64,000 bases of DNA from Liolophura sinensis (taxonomy: Eukaryota > Mollusca > Polyplacophora > Chitonida > Chitonidae). The stretch lies in NCBI RefSeq assembly GCF_032854445.1, contig NC_088300.1, forward strand, positions 56,208,984 through 56,272,983, written 5' to 3'. Made by a program: the position numbers and the translations under genes. The notes under the pieces are model-generated. The model saw only the letters and a program-made list of their open reading frames with translations. It made no database searches and had not been told where the DNA came from. The first letter of the stretch is position 1. Each line of letters begins with the position of its first letter. Below, piece by piece: positions 38,401 to 50,168 of the stretch.

Positions 38401-41400
38401 TTACAAGAGGTAAACTGTAGAGTACAGAGTACATATACGTAAAAACCATGCATATTCTCACAGGGGTAACAATTTCTTGTTACATGTACCTTCATTCAAG
38501 ACATGTTACATTCATGTATCTATAAATCCATACTGCGAGTAAAATAAGAAAATAATCCCAGGAAAGTATACATGCAAAAAATACTTCTGTACAATACATA
38601 CATGTGTGTATTTGTGCTAAGTGGAACCTTTTAATAAGAACCCTTAATTACTAAAAAGTACATCATAACATGTAACTTGGACAGACACATGCATTTAAAT
38701 GCATTCATCATTTTAAAAATGCATTTAATACTATACGATGGTCAAAACTAGCAAATATTCCCAAGCTGCTCACAGAGCATCTGGTGTAGCCTAGTCATGC
38801 ACAAAAAAGGCTGATATATTCAGAACTGCTCAAATAAGTACTTAATGTAGTGTACCCTAATAAACCTTAAAATGGAAAACGACAAGGATTAAATCATAAA
38901 TTAAAAGCTAATCCATTGAGAAATATTACACTACATACATAATGAACAGCTACATTATTACAATTTAACCTTTGAGTGCATGTGTTAAACATAGACTTTC
39001 AACACCTTAAATTTCTCCAATTGGAAGTAATTTTAATATTTTTCAGAGGAAAAGGAAATTAGTTATTAGGTCTTTATAATGACTGTAACTTGCTACCACT
39101 TCTCCTACAACATACAAATCAGTGATAAACTCCACATTGAGGCAATTTAACGTAAAACAGCCATACCAGTTGTCATGGTAACTAGAATCACAAGACAAAA
39201 ATAATGGCAGCTACCCACAAAAAAGAGACGAATGCTTCATAAAACAAGCAGTATAAAATAAGACCTGTTCCATTTTTACTTTGTACTTTATATGATCTTC
39301 AAATACTGTACATGTATATTACAAGCACACAGCTAATAAACAGCACCTCTCCGGCCGTAAGCGGGAAGGTCTGCCAGCAACCTGCGGTTGGTTGTGGGTT
39401 TCCCCCGGGCTCTGTCCGATTTCCTCGCACCATAATGCTGGCCACCATCATAGAAGTGAAATATTCTTGAGTACAGCGTAAAACACCAATCAAATAAATA
39501 AATAAATAAACAACAACTCCCTGACAACCTGAGGTCGATTCATAATTCATGTATATTATCACTGCATCAGCTTAACATCTTCAATCTTTCCCACAGGACA
39601 CCAACTGCATTTCTCCTCAAATTTCAAACACTTCTATCATCAAAATAGTGATATTTAATTTGATAAAACCTTGATGCAGACAATTACTGAAAAGTGATCT
39701 AATTTTGACAAATTTTAGGAAATTAATTCAGAGGGCTGTTCTTATTATGTAACCCAGATTTAGTGACAGAGTTGTTTTTAATATATAATGTGCTTAAGCT
39801 TTGCAAACTACCAGTACTCTGCTGGCCATCGAGTGTTCTTAGCTGAAGTCAGTACACCCTTTTGTTTTCAAATGGCATGCATTTCATGCTTCCACAAATG
39901 TTCATGATGTCCCTCATGTTCAACAATGGAGCCTGTTAAATATTTATTTATTTGATTGGTGTTTTACGCCATACTCAAGAATATTTCACTTATACAACAG
40001 TGGCCAGCATTATGGTGGGAGGAAACTGGGCACAACCCGGGGGAAACCCATGACCATCCACAGGTTGCTGCCTACCTTCCCACTTACCACCGGAGAGGAA
40101 GCCAGCATGAGCTGAACTTGAACTCACAGCGACTGCACTGTTAAACATTTATACAATCATAAAATAACAGACTGAGATATCCAACTTATAGTTGATTAAA
40201 CCCATGTTCAGGAAGCACATGAACTTCAAGATAATCTGAACACATTTCCAGCATGAAATGTTGACTTTCAAGGTATCTCCTTGAATCAGACTGGACCCAA
40301 TGTCAACATACATGTATATATATAGGCTAGTGCTGTCTAACTGCAATGCCATGCTGAAGAAATCACACCAGACAAGACACCCCAAATAGTATCGGAATTA
40401 CTGACATTCAAGTCAAGTCTGACATGATTTGGGCATGAACTGCAGATCTACTGTTTACGAGGCAGCTGCTGTCCCTGATGTGAGATATACAATTAGTGAA
40501 TCTGTATTAAATAAGTATACACTTCAAGATCGAAAGTGTACCAATACAAACAATTTATCAGATATTTCCTGAACATGCATGTATGAAGGAAATTACACCT
40601 AAGTATATGGTCTCAACTGGTGAAAGCAGCCGTAAGAGTATACGTTTATAACCAACACAGACACGAGGAACTATTAACACACTATTGTCTGTGAAACTGA
40701 AACGTGAGTATGAGGTTGTTCAATAACATGACAAGAATAAAAGGTATGTGAACTTTTCTAGCAGGCACATACACATGTACATGTACACAGTATGTACATT
40801 GTACTTTACACTTCTCTTAGCGTTCTGCTAACTACATGGACATGGACTTTAACGACTTCGCTAAATTCACGATCAGGCTTATCCTAAACAAAAAAGTAAG
40901 GTAGATACCCATTTAAACATGAAGATTGTCAACCAATGTATACGAATGTTTTCGCTTAGGTATCTTTTGACACCATAGAATGTTGCACAATGACACACCA
41001 CATAGTGGATGAGTGGATTGTAAAAGGTCTTCAATGAACTTAAAGACTGCACAAATCTCCACTGCTTATTGTTACCGAGATCCCACAAAAGTGTGAAAGC
41101 TGGGAAATCCACAAATTCTTTGACACCACATGTCTCCTAGCAACTAAAAGGCAAGCATCTTAACCACTCCAAGGCTTATTCCATGATATATGCGTACTGA
41201 TCAGGTCTTCCACAAGCTTGTTTAAAGTCCAGATGGTCTAATACCCAAGCATGTGAACAACCTGTGCTGAAAGTTGTGCTGGTGATCTACATTTATAAAT
41301 GTACTACAGAGGACACTATGTTTATCACTACTGACACTCAGCATGCTAAACAAAACGACCTCCTTTTACATGTAAACAGACACATTCCCCTAAACATTTG

Positions 41401-41820
41401 TTATCGTATGGAACCATAAATTTATAGTAATAGTACATATCTTGATAAGCACACACACTAGCTTTTAAAAATAACATGAAACTGATAACTCTGTGTTCCA
41501 TGTCTCACTTCAGCTGCTCAAAACCTTACTGTCTGCAACAGGATCTGAATACTTACATGCATTTTGACATGTTCTCTACTGTTCTCTCTGTTTGTCAGGG
41601 AAGTGCCTTCTAAACTTGACGACAGTTCATCAATGTTTGTCTCCTGTCCAGCAGGGCTGGCATTAGAACTTGTCCCCGAGCCTTCCGTCTCAGGAGATCC
41701 TGACCCAGGGGGTATCATGTGAGGTCCTCCAACTGGCATGTTACCTGTCTCGCCTATGTAGTCCGCCAAACGTTTTGCTGCAGCAGAATTATCTCGTGGT
41801 TTGTTTCCCCTCCTAGACAT
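29481..41820 (-). CDS. SHOC2: Leucine-rich repeat protein SHOC-2 (625 aa, complete, 17 exons)
   Basis: Scaffold that joins MRAS and the PP1 catalytic subunit to dephosphorylate the inhibitory site of RAF kinases. Minus-strand exons: 41820-41557, 38290-38159, 37724-37656, 37198-37169, 36296-36111, 35327-35232, 34521-34401, 33836-33728, 33456-33363, 32875-32771, 32426-32312, 32144-32020, 31577-31490, 31370-31301, 31062-30995, 30393-30224 and 29516-29481 (1878 nt including TAA). Landmarks are [101 protein letters not shown] and the C-terminal [11 protein letters not shown]. About 20 LRRs follow a disordered, Ser/Pro-rich N-terminus of about 130 residues, longer than the human one (582 aa total) and poorly conserved. 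The second residue is Ser, as in human SHOC2. All introns are GT-AG except intron 15 (GC-AG). Confidence 0.97.
30394..30994 (-). other. GC-AG intron (SHOC2 intron 15)
   Basis: Exon 15 ends in gtggaaatag and the intron starts GCAAGT. The acceptor ttttccag|gt restores the reading [10 protein letters not shown] in phase 1. No GT donor near 30995 keeps the frame. GCAAGT is the usual extended donor of GC-AG introns. The intron hosts a SINE (30694-30917). Confidence 0.85.
30694..30917 (-). mobile_element. SINE family 1, near full length, in SHOC2 intron 15
   Basis: On the minus strand it begins 'ggggcctccgtggtggatgt', continues with an A-box-like 'ggttagcatgcc' and a B-box-like 'gagttcaagtccagctcatg', and ends in the family tail with an (aaat)n-like run. 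The core is shortened relative to other copies. It lies in the same orientation as SHOC2. Confidence 0.85.
32831..33212 (-). repeat. Tandem copies of the 5' part of SHOC2 exon 10 and its acceptor
   Basis: Six head-to-tail units begin at about 32831, 32899, 32967, 33027, 33095 and 33155, alternating 68 and 60 bp. The unit at 32831 contains the true acceptor and the first 45 bp of exon 10; the other five lie in intron 9. Units keep the plus-strand motif 'taatgtaata', then 'cagacc' or similar, then 'ataacaaa'. On the minus strand they read as variants of [15 protein letters not shown] preceded by an acceptor-like tract. AG is retained at 32944, 33129 and 33200 (each also keeps a pyrimidine tract) and displaced or lost in the other two. 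Only the first unit has the rest of exon 10 and a donor. Confidence 0.85.
33900..34085 (-). mobile_element. SINE family 1 in SHOC2 intron 7
   Basis: Inverted relative to the window. It starts with the tail 'tatttatctgactggtgttc', contains the inverted core 'cagcattatggtgggaggaa' and ends in 'gctggacttgaactcacaga', the inverted B-box region. The 5' end of the head is missing. Confidence 0.8.
34930..35005 (-). pseudogene. tRNA-like fragment in SHOC2 intron 6
   Basis: The minus strand reads 'gggatgtagctcaatggata' then 'aggtgcatgactgctaacc', resembling the 5' half and anticodon arm of a serine-type tRNA (GCT at the anticodon position). No B box follows at the right distance. This is most likely a SINE head or decayed tRNA copy rather than a working tRNA. 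Confidence 0.4.
36733..36870 (-). mobile_element. SINE family 1 in SHOC2 intron 4
   Basis: Inverted tail 'tatgccgcactcaagattat', then 'ggccagcattatggtgtgag' and 'tgaccatcctcaggttgttg'. The head is missing. Confidence 0.75.
39351..39511 (+). mobile_element. SINE family 1 in SHOC2 intron 1
   Basis: Core 'tctgccagcaacctgcggtt', 'caccataatgctggccacca' and tail 'gtgaaatattcttgagtaca' with (aaat)n. The tRNA-like head is absent. It lies antisense to SHOC2. Confidence 0.85.
39941..40140 (-). mobile_element. SINE family 1 in SHOC2 intron 1
   Basis: A well-preserved inverted copy: 'tattgattggtgttttacgc'-like tail, core 'cagcattatggtgggaggaa', 'ccggagaggaagccagcatg' and the inverted B-box region. Lying opposite to the copy at 39351-39511, about 430 bp away, it could form an RNA hairpin in the SHOC2 pre-mRNA. 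Confidence 0.85.
41095..41185 (-). mobile_element. tRNA-like SINE head in SHOC2 intron 1
   Basis: The minus strand contains 'ccttggagtggttaagatgc' then 'ttgccttttagttgctagga', an A-box and anticodon-arm look-alike. No convincing B box follows, so it is a decayed tRNA-derived fragment. Confidence 0.35.
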
Positions 41821-43064
41821 TATCTTCCAACTGTCAACCTAGATTGTGCTTGACACAATGCACAGCTTTGGCATGGAGACTAACACAGAGTCAACCTGGT
41901 GACCAGGCTCACCTATCAGAGGAGTCTGTCTTAACTGGGAGTCCCCTGTGTGATTTCAACGACAATATGAGTCGTTTCAGATATAAGAGTGAAAGTTGGT
42001 TGTTTGTGTTGGATGTGATTCACCGTCCCTTCTGGACCGCTCTGAGTCAGGACAGTCTGTGATGGGCTGAGCTGGGTAACACCTCACTTATAACCATTCA
42101 AACATCACAAGTGCATCTCAACCATACCTCGATATAGTCAGGTCAAACCTGTAGAAATGGTTAGGTGATATTGCTGCTAAACATCCTACTCTATTTTCAA
42201 AATGACCATTCTCGGAAGTATTTGATAATCTGTAATAATTGATGTAGTCTTATCCAATATTGCCGGCCTACACGAGCTCACATTCTCTGTAAGATGACAG
42301 CTATATTTAGATAGGTGTGAGGGTTCCACGGTGCGATTTTCCTCGTCAAAATGCTCCGCCCAAACTCACGGACACGTCAGTCTGGATATTTTTCAGCTTG
42401 TTTACTTTTAATTAACAGAAGTAAAATCAATTTATCAACACTTAAATGCGATGTTAGCTCTGGAGATCAGCGTAGTACAACATCCCACGTTTAGCACGGC
42501 TGTCAGCGCAAAACGAGGCGCTGACATAGTTCCTGTCTTGAAATGATTTCACTTCAGTCGAGCAATCATCCCTCTGAAAATGACAAAATTGAAACGTTTT
42601 GCATTCTAGTATTCAGCGAGTATGTGGTGAGACGCGAGTAAGGAGGCTTTGTGGTGATGACAAAACCATGCACCGTCGCAAGATGCGCATAATGTCGCAA
42701 AAATTAATTCTTTAAATGGACACCAAAATCTCTTACCGAATACAATAGAAACAGGGGCTGCACCAAAGCTGCGCAGACAGTTTGCGCACTGGCGCTGCCC
42801 TGGGAAGTGACGTCTTTGGCGTAAATTGATTCGTCCAATGTCGCTCATGGTCCGACTCGTACATTTTCAGAAATACATTATACCATTGCAACAAATGTAC
42901 GAGCCCTGCAGAGGAAACTTGTGATGACGCCACACGAAATACATTACATAGCACTCAATCATAAGATTTCCAAAAATAGCGGTTATTCACGTAAAATAAA
43001 AACTATACACATGCATGGAGTTTAGAAGTAAGGAGATATCTATACGCTTATAACTGGCAATAAT

Positions 43065-43450
43065 ACACGCAGGAACCAAAACAGCATTTTTAATGTCTGT
43101 CAATTTTCAAGCTCATTCAACTAGAAGGAGGTTAAGCCATCAGTAATGTTGGAATAGGCCCATATATGTATGCTGGTCCGCTCAAAGGTGATAGGTCTAC
43201 ACATTTTTAAAGTTACAAAAATTCTTAGCCATCAAAGGTAATTTTAATACGTGCGGGACAGTAATACATGTAGGAATCAAAAATGCATTTTAAAACATTC
43301 TGAGTTTTAAACCTCATTAATTCATATTCAATAGCAGTGTTCGTGGAATAGAACCATACCGGCCTATAGTGCAAGTCCAAGATTAATCCAAGACTCCCAT
43401 CCGCCTACACATATTCAATGTTACAAAATTCTTAACCATCAAAGGTAAAC
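43065..43450. repeat. Two-copy diverged tandem duplication
   Basis: 'gttacaaaaattcttagcca' plus 'tcaaaggtaa' at about 43212 recurs at about 43420 as 'gttacaaaattcttaaccat' plus 'caaaggtaaa'. 'taatacacgcaggaaccaaa' (43071) recurs as 'taatacatgtaggaatcaaa' (43262). The offset is about 190-208 bp. Confidence 0.7.
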
Positions 43451-43604
43451 CTTGGCAAGGAAGACTTTAGCGTGATATGATCTCAATATGTATATGTGCA
43501 GTTTTTCATAATGTTTTGGTCACAGGTGTACTATATGCTCGGGGCCTCCGTGGATTGTGCATACCTATACTTGGGAATAAACTTTTACAGCTTGGGGCAT
43601 ATAA

Positions 43605-43690
43605 ATACAGTTACACGCGACAATTTTGGCATAATCGGTGTGGTATGTGTTTACGAGTTCGAACCCCGTCCCAGTTGCATCCATGGACTG
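43605..43690 (+). mobile_element. tRNA-like SINE head
   Basis: Contains a perfect B-box-like 'gagttcgaaccccgtcccag' preceded by 'ggcataatcggtgtggtatg', an A-box-like element. No cloverleaf acceptor stem is evident, so a tRNA-derived SINE is more likely than a tRNA gene. Confidence 0.4.
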
Positions 43691-43924
43691 CCTTAGACTT
43701 TTTTACGTCGGTTTTGTCATGCGTACACAGATGCCTGTACTTGGCAGGAGAAGGTGGTTCAGCGAAAACAAACCGTAGAGTATATACTACAAACTGACTG
43801 AGTAATACGTGTTGGCGTAAAATACCAATTATGCAAGTTTAAAGAAGAGAATATAAGTACCTTTATATTGATATTCATCATTTGTCAATACGATAAGATA
43901 TGCGATCTTAATTAATGTCTGTTT

Positions 43925-44022
43925 TTCCTCCCATCATAATGCTGGCCGGCGTCGTATAAATGAAATATATATGAATTAAGAGTGCGACATAAACCCCAAT
44001 CAAATAAATGAATAAAGAAAAT
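43925..44022 (+). mobile_element. SINE family 1 3' end
   Basis: 'ctcccatcataatgctggcc', then 'gtcgtataaatgaaatatat', then 'ccccaatcaaataaatgaat'. 5' truncated. A further decayed inverted tail may follow at about 44155-44250. Confidence 0.7.
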
Positions 44023-45395
44023 GGCCGTCTTCACAACTTTTTAAATTACTGAAATGCAGTGAGCTAATGATTTCTGCCTTAAGTTTACAGGCCGCGGATA
44101 ACGTTGTAACACTGGCCATACACTATTGATTGCTTGCATTATATTGATATGCATTGATTAACGCCGTACGGTATTCAAGAATATTCGTATTCAAGAGTGT
44201 TTGTTTTTGCTTTTATGTCGGCAGTGTTATATGTTTAGGTGTGGAGGAAACCGACACAAGCCATTGACTTTAGCTGTTGCTTATTTTCGGAGGGACACCA
44301 ATCACCTTAAGCTCTTTCCTTATGCTTGTTTATTTACTTGTATATTTATTTATAAATGGGGGAAACTGGCGACTCATGACAAGGATTTGGTGAAAATCGG
44401 GGTGAGTTGCCTAATATACTCTTATATACTCTGTGCTAGACTTGGCTCCATGGGTATTATGGCGGTAGCGTTTTATATTGATATGATCTTTACAATAAAG
44501 TAGGGGTGATATAGAAGCTGTCAAAAGAGCATACAGTTTACGGTAACACTTTCATGAGACCAACCTATTCTCTCTGGCTCTTTGATATAGGCTATATGTG
44601 CTGTATACAAGTAACCCATCAATTAACTTACAGTACCATCAACCACCTAGGGGAAAATTATATAGGCTCACTATGACATTCCAGATTTCCACTTTTTTCT
44701 ACTATACTGAAGACATAACAATGAATACAGAATCCTTCTGATTTTGAAAAAATTGTCTATACGTGAAAAGTTTTTTGAATATATATTTATTACAGGCTAC
44801 TGGGCGTATACAGAGATACTCACCACATAGACCAGCCATTTAAATTCATTTGTAACGTTTGGTCGTTTTAAGCTTTCTGCTTTTAAGTTTAAACACAAAT
44901 TTTCAGAGAATTTGGCATGAACTACTTTGGTCGTCATTTAGGCCTATACGATTCACTGTGTTTCAGAGATGAAACTTACATATAAACTTTACTTTTGTCA
45001 GGGTCTAACGTACAAAGTTGCACCATTCTGCTTCTTCTGTGACCATGCATGGGACAATGCTTGGAAACTGTATAGTTCGCATCATAAGTAATATTAATCG
45101 GTAAAATCTTATTTACCGGTACTTAATTATTGTGTGAATGATCAGATCTTTCAGTTACTTGTATATATGAATTTTACAGCTTAATTCTAGTTACTAAATA
45201 CAGCTTATTTATTCCCCCGAAACAGCTCTAATCAAAATGGCCTCTTATAACAAAACTTAAAAACATACTTTACAAAACATGGGCTTTGTTGAACAGTCAG
45301 TCTCGATCACTGACTACACTCTCCATTTCAGTTTAGCTGTGCTAATATGTGTCCGAGGAACATGCCCTGAATTAACTCCCTTGGAACCACTCAAT

Positions 45396-45433
45396 CGTTC
45401 TTTTCCTCCATCTTGAATCAACGGCAAGGCAAG
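45396..45433 (+). promoter_or_regulatory. Candidate RPL32 start site with 5' TOP tract and non-coding exon 1
   Basis: 'cttttcctccatcttg' starting at 45400 is a pyrimidine tract of the kind found at the 5' end of ribosomal-protein mRNAs. It leads into a short exon ending ggcaag|gtatta at 45433, and the coding exon is preceded by an acceptor at gtttcag|gatag (about 46560). The TOP tract marks mRNAs translated under mTORC1 control in animals. The assignment is inferred from sequence only. Confidence 0.5.
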
Positions 45434-46576
45434 GTATTAGATACAGCATGTGTGATCTGTCCCCATCCCCCAACAATGAGCTCTGATCAACTCAGGTTGT
45501 TGTGTGGTTGAATAAAGCAGAAAAGTGTTTTTCTTTGCTTGCTGTTATTTTACCATTTTGGTGAATGTACATCTTCCTCTTGGTCTTCAAGTTAATGTCG
45601 TGTAAACAAACGATGTGTCGTATATGGACAGGAGATCAAGAGTGGCCTAGGCCTGGTGTAAAACTTCATGACGTTTCCATTCTGTAGAACAATAACCGTA
45701 TTTCAGAAATTATCTTTTTACGCCTTGTATTGGTGATGTACACCGGCACTGCTAGTTTGTTAGATAAAGCTGACTGCACTGACAACAACAACAACAGCCA
45801 CCTTTCGTAGGTGTGTGCTGATGCTGAGGGATGTCGAGTTTTATGAGTAACAATAATTAGAGAAGGAAATCCTCTTTAATCCCGGGAAACGCTTCATCTG
45901 ACAGCCTTGCATCGCAGTACATGTGTATTGCTGTTCTCAATAATGATATTTACACTAATCAGTTTGACAGTCTGTGTGTGACCAGTGTACCTGTGGAGTA
46001 CATCCAAACTCTTTAGTATCAAGTGGCATAACTAACTTTTAACATAGTCTTTTTCAGATGTATATTAAATCTATAAATATAACAAGAAAAGAGAATGCTC
46101 TACAATATGCAGAAATAGGTGTAATGAGTGTAAAGCCACAAGAGTTTCAAGACCTCCAGTTTAATATGAAAGCAGATTAGCTGAGAAACCTGTCAGTACA
46201 CTGCTTCTGAGTTTAAATTCTCATGAATATTATCACAATGTAATTTTGACGATTTTGTCAACAGCTCAATGCCCTGTCGTGTGCCGCCTTCACTCGACCC
46301 CCTAGTTTGGGAACAAATTATATTATGTCAAGGCAGCAAAATCTAGTCACAACAGGTAAACATGTGTTGAAGTGAAGATCTGATATGGAATTGTCAATCA
46401 TGTAAATGCAGGGATTGATACAGGGTCTTGTGTCTGTCAGCTTGGGCTCTTATAAAAACTCAGATGGTCACCTAGTAAGGAAACACTGAAATGTCCAACA
46501 CTGAAATGTGAGGTGAAATGTTTATTTCACTCTTCCACTGGCTATATTGTGCTATGTTTCAGGATAGATATTCACC

Positions 46577-49500
46577 ATGGCTATCCGACCCCTTGTCAAG
46601 CACAACATTGTCAAGAAGAGAACTAAGAAGTTCATCCGTCATCAGTCAGATCGTTACAAGAAACTGAAGGTAAAGGACAGTTTTAAACTAAGTCTAAGAT
46701 TACTCTGATCGTAGGGTTGGCAAAAATTCTGTGCAGCCATAGAGGTCTCCAAAGCAATCTCAGACAGATCCATATTTAACCGTCCACATTAACAGTTATC
46801 TGCCCTTGTGACATCTGTTAATGCTGGCAGTACAGTGTGTCATTTTGAGCATTACTGGAGAATTTTGGGGCTGCACAGCCAGGTAATATTCAGTTCAAGA
46901 GGTTTTTGTGGTAATTCACAGGTAAAGAACAAGTGTAAATTTTAAGTCCTGTAAGCAAAAAATTCTGGGGTATGTTTAACACTGTCCAGTAAAATGAGTT
47001 AGTATGTGGTATAAAATGTGGAAACTATACCTCATGTAAAGAAATTTCTCTGTTTTCCCATCTTCTTCACACATTTCGTTTGACAGGCACTTTGACTGTG
47101 CTCTGCAGTGCAAACAAAAAAAATGTATGACAACTCAGACGTTAAATAACTGTATAATACAGTCAGTGAACATTAATAGCAATTGAAATCGACTACGACT
47201 TTCTGTCAAGGTTGGAAGACTTTGAATTTAAGTATTGAAACGGACTGTAAAGATTTAAAGATTCCATTGCACAAAAAAAACACAAAGGGAGACAATTCCT
47301 TGAAGGAGTCAGTCTTGCCTTGAAAACAACGGTTTTCCTCAGTTTTTCGTCTCTACAATGCTCTTCATGGTGAATACGGGTAGATATTTGGCTTTGTTCG
47401 TTAGTATTTATCAACCTCAGCCAGATATCTACCTGTATACCCCCGGAAATTTGTCATATAGCTAATAATAAACAGAAATTGTGTGTTTCAGGCTGTGTTT
47501 TTTTTTTTTGAAAACTCTGGTAATAGACGTGTTGAGAAAATGAGATTGATGTACCTTGACTGCATGCCTTTTTGTTTCAGACCAACTGGCGTAAACCAAA
47601 GGGAATTGACAACAGAGTGCGACGTCGCTTCAAGGGCCAGTATTTGATGCCAAACATTGGTTATGGCTCTGCTAAGAAGACCAGACACATCTGCCCCGAT
47701 GGATTCAAAAAATTTGTTGTCCACAATGTTAAGGTATGATAATGCTAATTTGATGTCCTAGGTCTATAAAGAATCTTATCTACTATTCTCTAAATATATA
47801 TTAATTGAAAACGGGGAAATAGCCTTGTCCAGGGTGTTTCTCTATGGTGTACACTGCAAGTGAGTTAATTATGGTGAATTATAAAAGTTTATGGGTTAGA
47901 ATTTATGTTAAAGGATGAGTGTCCAGATTGGTTATTTAGAATTAGCTAGCCATTTATATATTGCTAAGTTGAGTGCAAACAAATGTTGAAAAAAGTACAG
48001 TAATCTGAGCACTATGGCATGAAAATCACTAGATAATGAGGCTGGGTTTATGTATTTTTTGGGCCAAAATTCTGTAGTTTCCACTGGATGACGTCGTACA
48101 AGTCCTACCTTTACGGGCTGTCAGAGATTCGCGGTTTAGTTCAGTGTTTAAAAGCCACACAAGGAAGCATAAGGATTTACGGTTTACTGTTCTGCTTACG
48201 GTTGTGAAAACAGATTGTCAAGGTTAGTTTTTTCAAGTTTCCAGACGATTTGGCCCTCATGAAAGCGTGGATTCACAGCACAAGACGGAAGGGTTTTATA
48301 CCAACCAAACACAGCCAGATCTTTGCCTGGCTGGCAGGGGTTGGGATAAGAAACCCTGCCGCACAGCTAAATTTTAACACCTGGGAGGAAAAATTAGGCT
48401 TTAAGTATTTGTATATAAACTCTGGTGATAGGGCTTTGTGGGTGTAAAACAAAGTGGGAGTTCACTCGTCATTGGTTTGATCAGTCTTCAGTATGAGAGT
48501 TGAAAGAAAAGTAGATACAACCACGTGATTGCTTCCAATGAATGTCGCTTTGATACACTCTATCTCGTCTCTCAGGAGTGAGCTTCTAACATATTGTGAA
48601 CTGTGTACAACAACGCAATGGCGGTTTCATGGTCACAGCAATACTGGCCGTTTCTGACCGGCTACAGAGGACAATTTAAACTGAAAACAATCCAAAACTA
48701 ATTATGTAGCTTGATTGTGTTAATCAAGAATTAATGACTGGTGTTGGAATAATGGTTGTTGATTAAAATTACTCATCAAAGGTGCGAAAACAAGGCATTT
48801 CTTTGAATACTGCTCAGGGCATGTACAAAATCAATCTTGAATAGTGATAATCCATCCCCCATTCAGATTACGAGGATTAGTGACAACGCAGGAAACAAAA
48901 GAGGATTAAAGCCAGCCTTCACAATACATGTTCAAAGTGCTGGAGTAATTTCGGCCATGATATAACTAGGAAAATTAAACAGTTGTAAGAATTGTTTTTT
49001 CAGTATTGCCTTGATTAAATGCAGGAAAATTAAATCCTGCAAACCTACGTTCAAAGTAAATCTACTTGGGGAATAGAATATTTATTGTGAAGCAGACAGA
49101 AGGAAAAAATAGTAAATATTAAATCTGACTTGCACACGAAATATAGACCTACAGTGTAACACAGGATAAAGCTATAGTTTACCAGTCCTTAATGCCATTG
49201 TGGTTGGAAATGGCTGGAGGAAGATCAAATTCAGCGTCTGAAAACTCGGAATGTGAAGTCTGACCAGAGATGTCAGTTTCCATCTTGAAAATGACATCGT
49301 TATGATACGAATTTGCAAGTTATATAGGCTATATGTTGGCCATGTATGACGTCACCCGCTGAGCTTTACTGGGCGACTGTTTGGAGATTGGCTTGGTTTG
49401 TAAGTCTATTGTTTTTGGTGAATTTTAAAGTCATAATGACGTTTCCCAGAGGCCCTCCTGGTAACATACTGTTAATCAGGGTATAATCTTTATAATTAGG

Positions 49501-50129
49501 ACAAGTAGCTAAACCTGGACACTAATCCTTTAAGGTGAACTTGTAAGTATTTTATGTATGGAGACGAAGCATTGTACTTGCATGTCTCCTGGAAGCAAAA
49601 TCTTCAGTTACCAAATCTTATTTTAACTGTTGCACTGTAAGGTAAAAGATGTGTTGATTTGAGAAAAACAGTAGGTGATTCTCTGCCTGGCATTCCAGCC
49701 ATAAGAGTAAACCACTGATCATTGGCGTACATTTATGTATAGTAACTGGTTGTAACATTAGACAATCTTTTAAGAATATGTGGCTCTTGTGTGCTTGATA
49801 ACAGCTGTGTTCAAATCTCTCCTGACTGTGCTGTATCTCGATTTAATTCAACACAATAAGTTCTTCACCAGAACAAATTCAGTACCTGGAGATTGTACAT
49901 TCTTATATCTGTCCCATGAAAATACAGTGAAGCTTTACATAAGTGCAACAGCGACGTCTCTGTTTTTCAGGAGCTGGAGGTGCTGATGATGCAGAACAGA
50001 ACGTTCTCTGCTGAGATTGCCCACTCTGTATCCAGCAGAAAGCGCAAAGACATTGTGGAGAGAGCCCAGCAATTGGCCATCAAAGTGACCAATCCACATG
50101 CTCGCCTCCGCTCACAAGAAGACGAGTAA
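46577..50129 (+). CDS. RPL32: 60S ribosomal protein L32 (eL32), complete
   Basis: Large-subunit ribosomal protein. Three coding exons: 46577-46669 (31 codons), 47581-47733 (51 codons) and 49971-50129 (52 codons plus TAA), giving 134 aa against 135 in human. It begins [20 protein letters not shown], continues [20 protein letters not shown] and [19 protein letters not shown], and ends [12 protein letters not shown]. All junctions are GT-AG and phase 0. The start codon has a good context (caccATGGC). A 5' non-coding exon with a TOP tract is likely at about 45400-45433. The AATAAA at 50163 lies 34 bp after the stop. Intron 1 contains a sequence related to two copies in RPL12 intron 1 (see findings). 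Confidence 0.98.
46691..46822 (+). repeat. Dispersed repeat X, copy A (RPL32 intron 1)
   Basis: About 130 bp, starting 'agtctaagattactctgatc', with 'gggttggcaaaaattctgtg' and ending in 'acagttatctgccctt'. It aligns along its whole length with 54078-54215 and, in inverse orientation, with 54374-54495, both in RPL12 intron 1. It does not resemble the SINE families. Its nature is unknown. Confidence 0.65.
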
Positions 50130-50162
50130 TCCAGTGTCTACAGATTATGGTGAAATAATGAT

Positions 50163-50168
50163 AATAAA
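50163..50168 (+). terminator. RPL32 poly(A) signal
   Basis: AATAAA 34 bp after the RPL32 stop codon, followed by an A-rich run. Confidence 0.75.

Larger units (their letters stand above)
41821..45395. other. Between SHOC2 and RPL32: 5' flanks, no other gene seen
   Basis: The part next to 41821 must contain the SHOC2 5' UTR and promoter (minus strand). A pair of overlapping minus-strand frames at 42606-42954 (73 and 80 codons) lies in more GC-rich sequence, perhaps a promoter or 5' non-coding exon, with no recognisable protein family. The rest is AT-rich and contains SINE fragments and a two-copy duplication listed separately. Confidence 0.4.

Noticed and set aside
42606-42954. Overlapping minus-strand frames of 80 and 73 codons upstream of SHOC2
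   Set aside because: Two different frames over the same DNA, no recognisable domain. More likely GC-richer promoter or 5' non-coding sequence.
48250-48447. 65-codon frame in RPL32 intron 2, with two adjacent small hairpins (48313-48332, 48333-48360) and an ACA at 48363
   Set aside because: The frame has no family resemblance or splice sites. The hairpins (about 20 and 28 nt) are too small for an H/ACA snoRNA and no H box separates them.
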